Positions 8,682-17,810 of a DNA stretch of 55,994 nucleotides are shown piece by piece (position 1 is the first letter of the stretch; every line of letters begins with the position of its first letter). Below the pieces are notes generated by a model that did not search any database, was not told where the DNA came from, and was given only the letters and a program-made list of their open reading frames with translations. The stretch lies in contig JANXWJ010000289.1 of the NCBI GenBank assembly GCA_025351185.1, positions 1 to 55,994 on the forward strand, in the 5' to 3' direction. A program made the translations under genes and the position numbers. Origin of the DNA: Candidatus Nanopelagicales bacterium (GTDB taxonomy: Bacteria > Actinomycetota > Actinomycetes > S36-B12 > CAIYMF01).

Positions 8682-9074
8682 TCAGTCCTCGGCGGCCCAG
8701 ACGCGCACGATGTCGCGGACCGAGAGCATGCCGACGACGTCATGCCCGTCGAGGACGATGAGGTGACGGAACCCGCCGCGCAGCATCGCCTCGGCTGCCT
8801 GGGTGATCGTCCAGGTCGTGGTCGCGAACACCACCGATGTCGTTCGGTGGTCAGCAGTGACCTCGACGTCTGGATCCTCGCCTTCGCCCACCGAGGTGAG
8901 AATGTCGCGCTCGGTGATGATGCCGATGCCGGCGCCGTCACTGTCGCTCACGACAGCCGCACCGACCTTCCGCGTCGCCATCGAGGCCGCGACCTGGCGC
9001 AACGTGTGCGCGGGCCCGACCGTGAGGACGTCGCGGATCATCGCCACGTCTACCAGCGTCGTCTCGTCATGCAT
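8682..9074 (-). CDS. Tandem CBS-domain protein
   Basis: A protein of 130 residues built of two CBS motifs and little else. Each half shows the CBS pattern: GAAVVSDSDGAGIGIITERDIL in two parts (GAAVVSDSDG, GIGIITERDIL) and FRHLIVLDGHDVVGMLSVRDI. CBS pairs bind adenine nucleotides such as AMP, ATP or NADH and act as energy or redox sensors; stand-alone pairs of this length are common in actinobacteria and their partner is usually unknown. I place the start at the ATG preceded by GGGAGGAG, seven codons inside the longest frame. A 9-bp inverted repeat lies 28 bases upstream. Confidence 0.88.
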   Translation of the reverse strand: MHDETTLVDVAMIRDVLTVGPAHTLRQVAASMATRKVGAAVVSDSDGAGIGIITERDILTSVGEGEDPDVEVTADHRTTSVVFATTTWTITQAAEAMLRGGFRHLIVLDGHDVVGMLSVRDIVRVWAAED

Positions 9075-9101
9075 GGCTGACTCCTCCCGTGGCACCGACC
9101 C

Positions 9102-9126
9102 ATTCAGGCCGATCTTGGGCCTGAAT
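9102..9126. promoter_or_regulatory. Inverted repeat, possible operator
   Basis: ATTCAGGCC (9102-9110) and GGCCTGAAT (9118-9126) form a perfect 9-bp inverted repeat with a 7-base centre, in the space between the divergent CBS gene and the membrane-protein gene. It may be an operator or a short hairpin. Confidence 0.4.
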
Positions 9127-9253
9127 CTGGCAGCGTGTCGCGCTCAGGTCAATCACAAGCGCACAGCCGGGGAAAGCCCTGAGGCGGCGGAGGGCCACCC
9201 CCCCGTGGCGGTGTCGACATTCGTGATCGGTCGACATCGGGGAGACTGGTCCC

Positions 9254-10036
9254 GTGACCTGGGCCTGGACGGATCGACGCGCCCTGCTGCTCGCGTTCCT
9301 CTGGATCCCGTCGACCCTCTGGCTCGACCGCAGCGTGGGCCTCGCCGGCCAGCTCGCGCTAGGCGTCCTGACGGTCGTGCTGCTGTCCTGGTGGCTGGTC
9401 CACGAGACCCCGCTCGTGCGGGCGCAGACCCTCGTCGTGGTGGCCATCGCCGCTGTCGTCGAGCTGGTGTTCTCGGGCTGGCTCGGGGTCTACGTCTACC
9501 GCCTCGAGCATGTCCCGGCCTACGTCTTCCCCGGTCACGGTCTCGTCTACCTCGCGGCGCTGACCCTCGGTCGTCTTCCCGTCGTACGCCGCCGGGCCGG
9601 CCTCGCGATCCGCGCGACGGTCGTCGTCGCGGGCGCCTGGGCGCTGTGGGGGCTGCTGCTCTCGCCCCGCCACGACGTGCTCGGCTTCTTCTGGTATCTC
9701 TGCCTGCTCGGGTTCCTGCGCTGGGGGCGCTCGACGCTGCTCTACGTCGGGGCCTTCGTGGTCGTGAGCTATCTCGAGCTGCTCGGCACGGGGTGGGGCG
9801 TCTGGGCCTGGCAGCACTACGACACGATCATGGGCTGGGTGCCGATGGGCAACCCACCGAGCATCGCCGCCGGGGGCTACGGCTGGTTCGACCTGTACGC
9901 CGTGCTGGCGGCACCAACCCTCGTCGCCTGGTGGCAGCGCCGGCGCGGCCGCACGTCGGACGTCCCCGTCGACGCACTCGACTCCCGCCGCGCCCACGAC
10001 CCGCTCGGCACGACGGCGGACGACGCCGTCGCCTGA
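9254..10036 (+). CDS. Polytopic membrane protein of unknown function
   Basis: A 260-residue integral membrane protein with about seven hydrophobic segments (near residues 10-25, 30-47, 57-78, 90-104, 118-135, 143-158 and 160-178) followed by a stretch rich in Trp and Gly (WGVWAWQHYDTIMGWVPMGN) and a last segment near 215-227. The tail is polar. I do not recognise the family; this kind of protein occurs as conserved hypothetical in actinobacteria. The GTG start has no clear ribosome-binding sequence. It converges with hisN. Nothing nearby points to a pathway. Confidence 0.75.
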   Translation: MTWAWTDRRALLLAFLWIPSTLWLDRSVGLAGQLALGVLTVVLLSWWLVHETPLVRAQTLVVVAIAAVVELVFSGWLGVYVYRLEHVPAYVFPGHGLVYLAALTLGRLPVVRRRAGLAIRATVVVAGAWALWGLLLSPRHDVLGFFWYLCLLGFLRWGRSTLLYVGAFVVVSYLELLGTGWGVWAWQHYDTIMGWVPMGNPPSIAAGGYGWFDLYAVLAAPTLVAWWQRRRGRTSDVPVDALDSRRAHDPLGTTADDAVA

Positions 10037-10123
10037 CCTCGCACGGGCGCGGTGTGGGAAGCAGCGGGGCCCTAGGGTCTCCACGGGCACCATCATCCGC
10101 AGCAGCCGCGGTCGGTGCGGGGG

Positions 10124-10918
10124 TCAGGCGAGGGTGTCGAGGACGGCTTGGTGAAGGAGGGCGTTGGTGGCGATGCCGCTGCCACGCGCCGGTCCCTCGA
10201 CCCCGTCGAGACCGGTGAAACGACCGCCGGCCTCGGTGACGATGAGCGCGACCCCCGCCACGTCGTAGAGGTTGAGCTCGGGTTCGGCTGCGATGTCGAC
10301 CGACCCTTCGGCCACCATGAGATGGCTCCAGAAATCGCCATACGCGCGAGTGCGCCACACGGAATTCATCAAGGTGTCCCACTGCGCCTGCTTGCCGAGC
10401 GCGTCCCAGGAGAAGTGGTCGGAGAACGACAGCGATGCGTCGCCCAGCGACGACACGTGCGACACCGAGATGCGCCGTGGCTCAGCCGATCCCGGCTCGA
10501 TCACCCACGCCCCCCCACCGAGAGTGGCCCACCAGCGACGGCCCAAGGCGGGAGCAGACACGACACCCACGAGCAGGGTGCCGTCCGCGGCCTGCAACGC
10601 GATCACGGTGGCCCACACCGGGACGCCACGGACGAAGTTCTTGGTGCCGTCGACGGGGTCGACGACCCACCGGCGCCCGCTGGTGCCGACCTGCTCGGCG
10701 TACTCCTCGCCCAGCACGCCGTCATCGAGCCCCGAGCTCGCGACGAGGTCGCGCAGCAAGAGCTCGACCGCACGGTCGGCATCGCTGACCGGTGTCAGGT
10801 CGGGTTTGGTCTCGACGACGAGGTCTCGCGCGTTGAACCGATCCATGGTGATCGCGTCGGCGCGGTCGGCCATCGTCTGGGCCAGGGCAAGGTCGTCGGC
10901 ATAGGGCTCGGTGCTCAC
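10124..10918 (-). CDS. hisN: Histidinol-phosphatase, inositol monophosphatase family
   Basis: A protein of 264 residues in the inositol-monophosphatase superfamily. The metal-binding motifs are present: GEE at residues 70-72, DPVDGTKNF at 87-95, and a later aspartate in LNLYDVAG. In actinobacteria the member with this local context is usually HisN, which removes phosphate from histidinol phosphate in histidine synthesis; a role on inositol phosphate or other sugar phosphates cannot be excluded from sequence alone. The start is set at the GTG preceded by a TAGCGT box seven bases away; the frame stays open upstream, but those codons look non-coding. In related actinobacteria hisN, rsgA and aroA are often grouped, as here. 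Confidence 0.82.
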   Translation of the reverse strand: MSTEPYADDLALAQTMADRADAITMDRFNARDLVVETKPDLTPVSDADRAVELLLRDLVASSGLDDGVLGEEYAEQVGTSGRRWVVDPVDGTKNFVRGVPVWATVIALQAADGTLLVGVVSAPALGRRWWATLGGGAWVIEPGSAEPRRISVSHVSSLGDASLSFSDHFSWDALGKQAQWDTLMNSVWRTRAYGDFWSHLMVAEGSVDIAAEPELNLYDVAGVALIVTEAGGRFTGLDGVEGPARGSGIATNALLHQAVLDTLA

Positions 10919-10925
10919 AGCGGAG

Positions 10926-10931
10926 ACGCTA
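10926..10931 (-). promoter_or_regulatory. -10 box of hisN, leaderless layout
   Basis: On the minus strand TAGCGT ends seven bases before the GTG start at 10918, with no Shine-Dalgarno sequence. Confidence 0.45.
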
Positions 10932-11069
10932 CCGGGCGCGCCGTGCGATGGAGACTCGGGCGGCGGCCGGACCGGTGGTCCTAGGGCCGCCGAAGTTCCC
11001 ACGCGAGGTGGTGCCGACGACGTACGGTCTCAAGCACCTGCTCGATCGCTGCGACCTCGAGGACTCACG

Positions 11070-11546
11070 ATGTTCGACACCATCGGCGGACTGCCGATCC
11101 ATGCGCTCGTCGTGCACGCCGTCATCGTGCTGTTGCCGCTGGCCTGCCTCGGTGCGATCGCGATCGTCGTGCGGCCCGCCTGGAGCCGGAAGCACGGCGT
11201 GCTCGTGGTCGCGTGCGCCTTCATCGCCACCGGGTCGGCGGCCGTCGCGAAGGAGAGCGGTGAGAAGCTCGCCTCGCGGGTCGGCTATCCCGCGGACCAC
11301 GCCGACATCGCCAAGTGGACGCCCGTGTTCGCCGGGCTGCTCCTTATCTCCGTGGCGGCCCTGTGGTGGTGGGACCGCACCCAGACCGATGGCCGTGCGA
11401 CCCTCACCAAGGTCGCTGCGGTCACCACGGTGGTCTTCGCGCTGGTGGCGCTCGGCTGGGTCATCGCGGCCGGCCACTCCGGTGCCACGGCGGTGTGGGG
11501 CAAGACGATCCAGAACACCACCCCAGGCACCTTCCCGGTGCCCTAG
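11070..11546 (+). CDS. DUF2231-type small membrane protein
   Basis: A 158-residue protein with four hydrophobic segments. It opens with MFDTIGGLPIHALVVHAVIVLLPLA, here split as MFDTIGGLPIHAL and VVHAVIVLLPLA; the two histidines near the N-terminus in a P-x-H-x-x-x-V-H arrangement are the hallmark of the DUF2231 family. A further histidine (AGHSG) lies in the fourth segment. These histidines could hold haem or metal, but the function is not established. The ATG at 11070 is chosen because the family begins there. The next gene starts two bases after its stop, so the two are probably co-transcribed. Confidence 0.8.
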   Translation: MFDTIGGLPIHALVVHAVIVLLPLACLGAIAIVVRPAWSRKHGVLVVACAFIATGSAAVAKESGEKLASRVGYPADHADIAKWTPVFAGLLLISVAALWWWDRTQTDGRATLTKVAAVTTVVFALVALGWVIAAGHSGATAVWGKTIQNTTPGTFPVP

Positions 11547-11548
11547 CC

Positions 11549-12109
11549 GTGGCGCGCCTCCACTATGCCGCGATCTGCTCGCTCGACGGCTATGTCTCTG
11601 ACGCGACGGGCAGCTTCGACTGGGCCGCTCCCGACCACGAGGTGCACTCCTTCGTCAACGACCTCGAACGCCCTGTCGGCACCTATCTCTACGGCCGGCG
11701 ACTGTACGACGTCATGCGCTTCTGGGACTCACCAGACCTCGCAGACTCCGACTCGTCGGCCATGCGTGACTTCGCCGCCATCTGGAAGGGCGCCGACAAG
11801 GTCGTCTACTCCACGACGCTCGACCACGTCAACACACCGCGAACCCGGCTCGAGCCCACGTTCGACGTTGCGGCGGTGCAGCACCTGGTGGCTCAAGCGG
11901 CGAGCGACGTCAGCATCGGCGGGCCCGGCCTGGCCGCGCAGGCGCTGCGCGGCGGAATCGTCGACGAGGTGAACCTCTTCCTCGTGCCCGCCGTCGTGGG
12001 CGGTGGCACTGCGGCGCTACCGAGCGAGGTCCGCCTCGACCTCGACCTCCTCGACGAACGGCGCTTCACGAGCGGCGTGGTCTACCTGCGCTATGCAGTC
12101 CGCCGCTGA
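11549..12109 (+). CDS. Dihydrofolate reductase-fold (RibD C-terminal) protein
   Basis: A 186-residue protein of the RibD C-terminal/DHFR-like fold. Marks are the opening ARLHYAAICSLDGYVSDATG, where the family's SLDG motif sits, the nucleotide-binding segment SIGGPGLAAQALRGG, and the ending EVNLFLVPAVVGGGTAAL. Proteins of this kind bind NADPH and reduce pteridine- or pyrimidine-like ketones; the stand-alone actinobacterial forms have no assigned substrate and should not be read as a true FolA. It starts with GTG two bases after the stop of the DUF2231 gene. A hairpin terminator shared with the convergent acetyltransferase follows. Confidence 0.85.
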   Translation: MARLHYAAICSLDGYVSDATGSFDWAAPDHEVHSFVNDLERPVGTYLYGRRLYDVMRFWDSPDLADSDSSAMRDFAAIWKGADKVVYSTTLDHVNTPRTRLEPTFDVAAVQHLVAQAASDVSIGGPGLAAQALRGGIVDEVNLFLVPAVVGGGTAALPSEVRLDLDLLDERRFTSGVVYLRYAVRR

Positions 12110-12157
12110 CGTCATCGACACTCACCGGCTGCGCACGACCGCGGCGCAGCCAGCGCC

Positions 12158-12194
12158 ACCGTGTGATCGCCTGGACCACAAGCAATCACACGGT
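12158..12194. terminator. Bidirectional hairpin between convergent genes
   Basis: ACCGTGTGAT (12158-12167) pairs perfectly with ATCACACGGT (12185-12194) around a 17-base loop. It lies between two converging genes and touches the stop codon of the right-hand one. Confidence 0.6.
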
Positions 12195-12715
12195 CAGGGC
12201 TGACTGCGGCGGAGCTCCATGATCGTGGTGGCGGCGGGGTCGCCGTAGGGCGTGGCGGCGTAGTCCGCGATCACGCCGACGACCGACCAGCCGCGCTCGA
12301 GGTAGAACGGCTGAGCGGGGCTGTCGGTCTCGGTGTCGAGCAGCACGAGACGCATCGCGTGCTCGTCGAAGGCGGCACGCTCCGCGGTCTCCATGAGCCG
12401 ACTCGCGAGACCCTGACGACGCGCGCGGCGCGCCACCATGAGCTTGGAGACCTCGCCGCGGTGGCGGGAGTTGGCCTTCGACGCCCGACTCAGGCGCACC
12501 GTGCCGACCACGGCGCCGCCGCCGTCGCGGGCCACCCACGTCTGGGTCCACGGATCGGGCAGCGTCTCGCGCCACCATGCGCGCGCCTCCTCGCGCGGCA
12601 GCGGGAGCAGGAAGCCGACGCTCGCACCACCCTCGACCACGTCGACGAGGAGTGCACCCAGCGCGTCGAGGTCAGCGTCACTCGGCTCGCTGAGCAAGGA
12701 GATGGTGGCAGTCAC
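12194..12715 (-). CDS. GNAT family acetyltransferase
   Basis: A 173-residue single-domain GNAT enzyme. The acetyl-CoA loop is seen in VARRARRQGLASRLMETAE, with the R-x-x-G-x-A pattern, followed by the family's fourth strand (MRLVLLDTETDS) and the tyrosine-containing helix (AQPFYLERGWSVVG). The N-terminal half (DALGALLVDVVEGGASVGFLL in two parts) resembles acetyltransferases acting on small amines. The acceptor substrate is unknown. It starts with GTG and lies upstream of nothing obvious; rsgA lies behind it on the same strand with a 45-base gap, so the two may share a transcript from the aroA side. Confidence 0.85.
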   Translation of the reverse strand: MTATISLLSEPSDADLDALGALLVDVVEGGASVGFLLPLPREEARAWWRETLPDPWTQTWVARDGGGAVVGTVRLSRASKANSRHRGEVSKLMVARRARRQGLASRLMETAERAAFDEHAMRLVLLDTETDSPAQPFYLERGWSVVGVIADYAATPYGDPAATTIMELRRSQP

Positions 12716-12760
12716 GTCGGCGTCCTCACGTGTCGTCGGTCACGGTCTGTCGTGCGTCGG

Positions 12761-13807
12761 TCAACGACCCTCGTCGGGCAACGGCGGGCCGTCATCTCCG
12801 CCGGCGCGGCTGCGCAGCAACCGCCTGAGCGACTCCAGCCGCGCGGGACCGCCCGAGCCCGCATGACCCTCGGCGACCCAGGCGTCGAGGGCGCACTCCG
12901 GCTCGTCGTGGGTGCAGGCGCGGGGGCAGTCGTCGGTGCCGGCCTGGAGGTCGGGGAACGCGAGGATCACCCGCTGCGGGTCGACGTGGGCGAGACCGAA
13001 TGACCGCACTCCCGGCGTGTCGACGACCCAGCCGCCGTGCGGCAGCTGCAGCGCGATCGCAGATGTCGATGTGTGCCGCCCGCGACCGGTCACGTCGTTG
13101 ACGCGGCCGACCGACCGGTCGGCGTCCGGCACCAGCGCATTGACCAGCGTGGACTTCCCGACACCTGAGTGCCCGATCAGCACCGAGACGTGGCCACGCA
13201 GTCGCTCCTGCAGCTCTGCCACCTCGATCGGGTCGACGCCGTCCTGGCGCGTGACGACGAACGGCACGTCGAGCGCGCCGTAGGACTCCAGGAGCTCGTC
13301 GGGGGAGCGCAGGTCGCTCTTGGTGAGCACCAGGAGCGGTGAGAGGCCGGAGTCATAGGCAGCGACCAGCACTCGGTCGATCATGCGCGGCCGCGGCTCG
13401 GGATCCGCGAGGGCCGTGACGAGCACGAGCTGGTCGGCGTTGGCGACGAGCACCCGCTCGATCGGGTCGTCGTCGTCAGCGCTGCGACGCAGGGCGGTGG
13501 CGCGCGTCTCCACGCGCACCACTCGGGCGAGGGTGTCGGGCTTTCCGCTGAGGTCACCGACGATCGCGACTCGGTCACCCACCACGACGCCCTTGCGGCC
13601 GAGCTCGCGCGCCTTGACGGAGTAGACCTCGACGCCCGGCTCGTCCGGTGTACCCAGGACGACGGTGAAGCGACCGCGGTCGACTGCCACCACGAAGCCG
13701 GCGTCGGCGTCGTCGTGGCTCGGGCGCTCCTTGCTGCGCGGCCGCGACTTGCCCCGACCCGGACGGATCCGGACGTCGTCCTCGTCGAGGTCGCGGCGCT
13801 TGCTCAC
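12761..13807 (-). CDS. rsgA: Ribosome small-subunit biogenesis GTPase RsgA
   Basis: A 348-residue circularly permuted GTPase. Motif order is G4 TKSD (162-165), then G1 GHSGVGKST (212-220), then G3 DTPG (263-266), which is unique to the RsgA/YawG group. An OB-fold precedes the G domain and a zinc knuckle follows it (C294, C298, H300, C305). RsgA hydrolyses GTP on the maturing 30S subunit and releases assembly factors. The start is the GTG at 13807, whose GTGA overlaps the stop of aroA by four bases, giving translational coupling; the longer frame is ignored. The N-terminal 35 residues are strongly basic, as in other actinobacterial members. Confidence 0.94.
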   Translation of the reverse strand: MSKRRDLDEDDVRIRPGRGKSRPRSKERPSHDDADAGFVVAVDRGRFTVVLGTPDEPGVEVYSVKARELGRKGVVVGDRVAIVGDLSGKPDTLARVVRVETRATALRRSADDDDPIERVLVANADQLVLVTALADPEPRPRMIDRVLVAAYDSGLSPLLVLTKSDLRSPDELLESYGALDVPFVVTRQDGVDPIEVAELQERLRGHVSVLIGHSGVGKSTLVNALVPDADRSVGRVNDVTGRGRHTSTSAIALQLPHGGWVVDTPGVRSFGLAHVDPQRVILAFPDLQAGTDDCPRACTHDEPECALDAWVAEGHAGSGGPARLESLRRLLRSRAGGDDGPPLPDEGR

Positions 13808-15114
13808 GCGGCGCGCGACCCCTGCTCGAGCATGGCGGTCCACATCGCGACGAAGTCGGGAAGCGTCTTGCCCGTCGTGGCGACGTCGACGATCTCGACC
13901 CCAGGAACAGCGAGCCCGAGAACTGCTGCGGCCGTTGCCATCCGGTGGTCGTCGTAGGTCTCGACCAGGGCGCCACGGAGCGGACGAGGTCGGATCACCA
14001 GACCGTCGGGAAGCTCGTCGACGTCACCACCGAGCCGGGTGATCTCGGTCGCGAGCGCCGCGAGCCGATCGGTCTCGTGCCCGCGCAGGTGCGCCACGCC
14101 GCGCAGGTGCGACGGTGTCGAGGCGAGCGCGCACATGGCAGCGAGCACCGGGGTGAGCTCACCGACGTCGCGCAGGTCTGCATCGAGGCCGAGCAGCGAG
14201 TCGCCGGCGCTCACGGTCAGACCCTGCTCGTCGAGAGTCACGTGCGCGCCCATCTGAGCGAGCAGACCGCGCAAGGCGTCGCCGGCCTGCGTCGTGTGCT
14301 GCGGCCAGCCCGGCACCCTCACGGATCCTCCCGTGACGACGGCGGCTGCGAGGAACGGAGCCGCGTTGGAGAGGTCAGGCTCGACACTTCGGTCGAGAGC
14401 GCGGATCGGGCCAGGGTGCACGCGCCAGGTGGCCGCGGTCGGGTCCGAGGCGTCGACATCGACCGTGACGCCGTGCTCGCGCAGGAGATCGACGCTCATG
14501 TCGACGTGCGGCATCGACGGGAGGGCACGGCCGCGGTGACGCACGACGAGCCCCTCGTCATAACGCGCCGACGACAGGAGAAGTCCGCTCACGAACTGGC
14601 TCGACGCGGACGCGTCGAGCGTGACCTCGCCGCCGCGTACGCCACCGGCGCCCTTGACCGTGAACGGCAGCGTGCGTCGGCCGTCGTCGTCGATCTCGAC
14701 TCCGAGCGCCTCGAGCGCCTCGATCACCGCTCCCATGGGTCGCACGCGGGCGCGCGGGTCACCGTCGAAACGCACGTCGCCGCCGGCCAGAGCAGCAGCA
14801 GGGGGTACGAAGCGCATGACCGTGCCGGCGAGCCCGCAGTCGACGTGCGCGGACCCGGTCAACGCTCCGGGTGTCACGCGCATCGGACCGTCGGAGCCGA
14901 GACCGTCCACGCCGGTGCCGAGTGCAGCGACCGCACGACCCATGAGGACCGTGTCACGTGCGCGCAGCGCGCCGGTGATGACCGAGGGGCCGTCCGCGAG
15001 GGCGGCCAGCACCAACGCTCGGTTGGTGAGCGACTTCGAACCCGGCACCGTGACGACGGCCCCGATCGGGCTCGTCGCAGTCGGTGCCGGCCATGGATGG
15101 TCGTCGGATGCCAC
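13804..15114 (-). CDS. aroA: 3-phosphoshikimate 1-carboxyvinyltransferase (EPSP synthase)
   Basis: A 436-residue EPSP synthase, the sixth enzyme of the shikimate pathway, joining phosphoenolpyruvate to shikimate 3-phosphate. The substrate-binding PGSKSLTNR is at residues 24-32 with Lys27, the glycine-rich loop GLAGTVMRF at about 94-102 with Arg101, then [19 protein letters not shown] in the middle and [13 protein letters not shown] and [15 protein letters not shown] near the end, all normal for the family. The loop reads LAGT where enterobacteria have NAGT, which is usual in actinobacteria. It starts with GTG behind a TAGGCT box and overlaps rsgA by four bases. Confidence 0.96.
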   Translation of the reverse strand: MASDDHPWPAPTATSPIGAVVTVPGSKSLTNRALVLAALADGPSVITGALRARDTVLMGRAVAALGTGVDGLGSDGPMRVTPGALTGSAHVDCGLAGTVMRFVPPAAALAGGDVRFDGDPRARVRPMGAVIEALEALGVEIDDDGRRTLPFTVKGAGGVRGGEVTLDASASSQFVSGLLLSSARYDEGLVVRHRGRALPSMPHVDMSVDLLREHGVTVDVDASDPTAATWRVHPGPIRALDRSVEPDLSNAAPFLAAAVVTGGSVRVPGWPQHTTQAGDALRGLLAQMGAHVTLDEQGLTVSAGDSLLGLDADLRDVGELTPVLAAMCALASTPSHLRGVAHLRGHETDRLAALATEITRLGGDVDELPDGLVIRPRPLRGALVETYDDHRMATAAAVLGLAVPGVEIVDVATTGKTLPDFVAMWTAMLEQGSRAA

Positions 15115-15120
15115 GGGATG

Positions 15121-15126
15121 AGCCTA
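15121..15126 (-). promoter_or_regulatory. -10 box of aroA-rsgA, leaderless layout
   Basis: On the minus strand TAGGCT ends six bases before the GTG start of aroA; no ribosome-binding sequence fits in between. Confidence 0.5.
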
Positions 15127-15241
15127 GTGGAGCCAGCACTCACCGGTCCTGCGCGATCCACAGCGCCCGGACCCCGGCGAGCGGTACGGTCGCGCGACAT
15201 CCGGTACGCAGGCACCGCTGGCGCGGGCAGGAGATGGTGGC

Positions 15242-16177
15242 ATGGCGTTCGAGGTGATCGCGGTCGATGGCCCCGGCGCGGAGGACGTCCTGGTGGCGCT
15301 GAGCGGCCCGCACGAAGGGTCGGTGCTCACCGGGACCGCAGACGGCATCGTCCATCGCGTCTCGGCCGACGGGCGAACGGTCGAGAAGGTGGCGGACACC
15401 GGGGGTCGTCCGCTCGGACTGGAGTGGATGCCGGACGGGCGACTCCTGGTCTGCGACGCGCACCGTGGCTTGCTCACCGTCGACCTGCGCGACGGCGCTG
15501 TCGAGGTCCTCACCACCGAGGTCGACGGCCGTCCGATGGTCTTCTGCAACAACGCTGCAGTCGGCACCGACGGGTCCGTCTGGTTCTCCGATTCCTCGAC
15601 CGTGCACCCCATCGAGAGATGGAAGAACGACATCGTCGAGATGACCCGCACCGGGCGCCTGGTCCGTCGCGGTCCCGACGGCTCCGTGTCGGTGGTGCTC
15701 GACGGCCTGGCGTTCGCCAACGGTGTGGCCCTCGCGACCGACCAGTCGTGGGTGGCCGTCGCCGAGACGGCGGCACGCACGGTCGTACGCCACTGGATCA
15801 CCGGCGACCGCGCCGGCCAGCGCGACCTGTTCCTCAGCGATCTGCCGGGCTATCCTGACAATATCGCGCGCGGCAGCGACGGGCTGGTCTGGGTGACGAT
15901 CGCGAGCCCTCGCGACCCGCTCGTCGAGCGACTGCAGACCGGCCCGAAGTGGTTGCGCCGCAGCATCACCCGGCTTCCCGCCGGCGTACAACCAGCCCCG
16001 AAGCGCACCATCCGGGTGCAGGCCTACGACGACTCCGGACGCCTCGTCCGAGATCTCTCCCTCGACCGCCCGGAGGACACCGCCCGCTATCACGTGGTCA
16101 CCGGCGTGCGGGAGCACGACGGCAAGGTCTGGATGGGAAGCCTCGAAGAACCAGCCATCGCCGTCGTTACCTCGTGA
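15242..16177 (+). CDS. SMP-30/strictosidine synthase-like beta-propeller protein
   Basis: A 311-residue protein with the repeated strand pattern of a six-bladed propeller: GTADGIVHRVSADGRTVEK, GLEWMPDGRLLVCDAHRGL, MVFCNNAAVGTDGSVWFSD, LAFANGVALATDQSWVAV and LPGYPDNIARGSDGLVWV. The PDN and NGV phrases are typical metal-site neighbours in gluconolactonase/paraoxonase relatives, where a central calcium or zinc ion activates a lactone or ester. In plants the same fold gives strictosidine synthase. The substrate is unknown, so lactonase is only the most common activity of the fold. An ATG follows GCAGGAGATGG, a fair ribosome-binding sequence. Confidence 0.85.
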   Translation: MAFEVIAVDGPGAEDVLVALSGPHEGSVLTGTADGIVHRVSADGRTVEKVADTGGRPLGLEWMPDGRLLVCDAHRGLLTVDLRDGAVEVLTTEVDGRPMVFCNNAAVGTDGSVWFSDSSTVHPIERWKNDIVEMTRTGRLVRRGPDGSVSVVLDGLAFANGVALATDQSWVAVAETAARTVVRHWITGDRAGQRDLFLSDLPGYPDNIARGSDGLVWVTIASPRDPLVERLQTGPKWLRRSITRLPAGVQPAPKRTIRVQAYDDSGRLVRDLSLDRPEDTARYHVVTGVREHDGKVWMGSLEEPAIAVVTS

Positions 16178-16247
16178 CGTGACGGCCCTGGGCTGAAGGA
16201 GCTCGCCTCCTTGCCTGGCGCGTGGAGCGATGGGGCAGGATCGGGGC

Positions 16248-17063
16248 ATGTGCGGGAGGTATGCGGCCAGTAGCAATCCGGACGACCTCGTCGAGGAGTT
16301 CGACGTCGTGGTCCGGCCCACCGAGGCATTGGCTCCCGACTACAACGTCGCGCCCACCAAGAATGTCTACGCCGTCATGGATCGCCGCCCTCGCAACGCC
16401 GACGAGACCGCGGTCGCGGGTGGCGGGAGATCTGATGCGTCAGGGGATGACGGCGTACGCCGAGAGCTCGCGGTCGTGCGGTGGGGGCTGGTGCCGTCGT
16501 GGGCGAAGGATCCCTCGATCGGCGCCCGGATGATCAACGCGCGCATGGAGACCGTGGCCGAGAAGCCAGCGTTCCGTCGGGCCTTCGCCAAGCGCCGGTG
16601 TCTGCTGCCCGCCGACGGCTACTACGAGTGGTACACCCCCGAGAACGGCCCGAAGGGCAAGAACGGCAAGCCGGTGAAGCAGCCCTTCTACATCCATCCT
16701 GCCGATGGCGGGGTGCTGGCGATGGCCGGACTGTACGAGCTCTGGCGCGACCCGACCCGCGCTGACGACGACCCGCAGCGGTGGCTCATGACCGCGACCG
16801 TGCTCACCACCACCGCCGAGGACGCCGTCGGGATGATCCACGACCGGATGCCGCTCTTCGTCGAGCGCGAGCGATGGAGCGACTGGCTCGATCCCAGCCT
16901 CGACGGCAGCACGCGCGACCTGACCGAGCTGCTCGTGCCGGCCGCGCCCGGTCGCCTCGATGCCTACCCTGTCTCCACCGCCGTCAACGCCGTGCGCAAC
17001 AACGGCCCCGAGCTTCTCGAGCCGATCGCGGCCGAGGAGCCCGACGCCGGCTCGCTGTTCTGA
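16248..17063 (+). CDS. SRAP (YedK/HMCES-like) DNA abasic-site protein
   Basis: A 271-residue SRAP domain protein. The start is placed at the ATG of MCGRY because family members expose Cys2 after removal of Met1; Cys2 forms a thiazolidine crosslink with abasic sites in single-stranded DNA and so shields them. Other marks are the conserved asparagine and glutamate (NARMETVAEKPAFR), the WGLVPSWAKD loop, the YYEW segment (DGYYEWYTPEN) and the catalytic histidine in MIHDRMPLFV. Length is slightly above the E. coli protein owing to a Gly/Asp-rich insert near residue 60. A CAGGAT box six bases upstream fits a leaderless message. The alpha/beta hydrolase follows after 15 bases. Confidence 0.93.
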   Translation: MCGRYAASSNPDDLVEEFDVVVRPTEALAPDYNVAPTKNVYAVMDRRPRNADETAVAGGGRSDASGDDGVRRELAVVRWGLVPSWAKDPSIGARMINARMETVAEKPAFRRAFAKRRCLLPADGYYEWYTPENGPKGKNGKPVKQPFYIHPADGGVLAMAGLYELWRDPTRADDDPQRWLMTATVLTTTAEDAVGMIHDRMPLFVERERWSDWLDPSLDGSTRDLTELLVPAAPGRLDAYPVSTAVNAVRNNGPELLEPIAAEEPDAGSLF

Positions 17064-17078
17064 GACGGCGACACCTCG

Positions 17079-17786
17079 ATGGCGGCCCGGGCAGTGCTCT
17101 CGTCACTCCACACCGTCGCCACTCCGGTCGGTGACGCGCGTCTCCACGTCGCGGGTGTCCACCGCCCGGTCGCCGTCGTCGTGCTCGGGCACGGTGCAGG
17201 ACGCGGGAGCGACACGGCCGACCTGCTGGGGCTCGCGCGAGAGCTGCCACCGCGTGGCATCGCGGTCGTCCTCGTCGACCAGCCGTGGGTGCTCGCGGGT
17301 CGCCGCGTCGCGGCACCGCCCGCGACGCTGGACCTCGCCTGGATCGCGGTGCTGGCTGCGCTTGCCGAGCCCGCGCTGCGCACCGCGACGGGAGCGACGC
17401 GTCGCACCCCGGTCGTCGTCGGAGGGCGCAGCGCCGGCGCGCGGGTGGCCGCCCGCACGGCCGGCACAGTGGGTGCGGCGTCGGTGCTGCTCCTGGCCGT
17501 CCCGCTCGTGCCGCCCGCGTCCCGCAGGACGCCGGAAGCACTGGCGAAGGCACGTGCCGCGCGGCTTGCCGAGCTCGCGGCTCCCGCTGCCGCGGGTATC
17601 CCGGTCGTCGTCGCGCAGGGCGAGCGCGACCCGTTCGGGTCGGCAGCCGAGGTCGCCGATGCGACCGGCCTCGACGTGGTGGCGGTGGCTGAGGCCGACC
17701 ACTCGTTCGGGGTGCGCCGAGGCGACCCGGACCCGTTGCCCGTGCTCGTCGCTGCCGCGCTGCGCGCAGTCGGGGTCGTGATGTAG
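17079..17786 (+). CDS. Alpha/beta hydrolase, KANL3/Tex30-like
   Basis: A 235-residue alpha/beta hydrolase. The catalytic triad can be read: Ser118 in GGRSAGARVA, Asp184 in AQGERDPFG and His208 in EADHSFGVR, with the oxyanion loop LGHGAGRGSD near residue 36. The GGRSAG nucleophile elbow and the short cap are features of the KANL3/Tex30 branch of bacterial hydrolases, whose substrates are not known. It follows the SRAP gene closely and probably shares its transcript. The end lies 24 bases before the SigR-type promoter. Confidence 0.85.
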   Translation: MAARAVLSSLHTVATPVGDARLHVAGVHRPVAVVVLGHGAGRGSDTADLLGLARELPPRGIAVVLVDQPWVLAGRRVAAPPATLDLAWIAVLAALAEPALRTATGATRRTPVVVGGRSAGARVAARTAGTVGAASVLLLAVPLVPPASRRTPEALAKARAARLAELAAPAAAGIPVVVAQGERDPFGSAAEVADATGLDVVAVAEADHSFGVRRGDPDPLPVLVAAALRAVGVVM

Positions 17787-17810
17787 GTCCGTGACTCCCG
17801 CCCTCTCCCG

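Noticed and set aside
14832-14860. LAGT instead of NAGT in EPSP synthase as a sign of unusual glyphosate response
   Set aside because: This variant is normal in actinobacterial AroA as far as I recall, so it is not an oddity of this gene.
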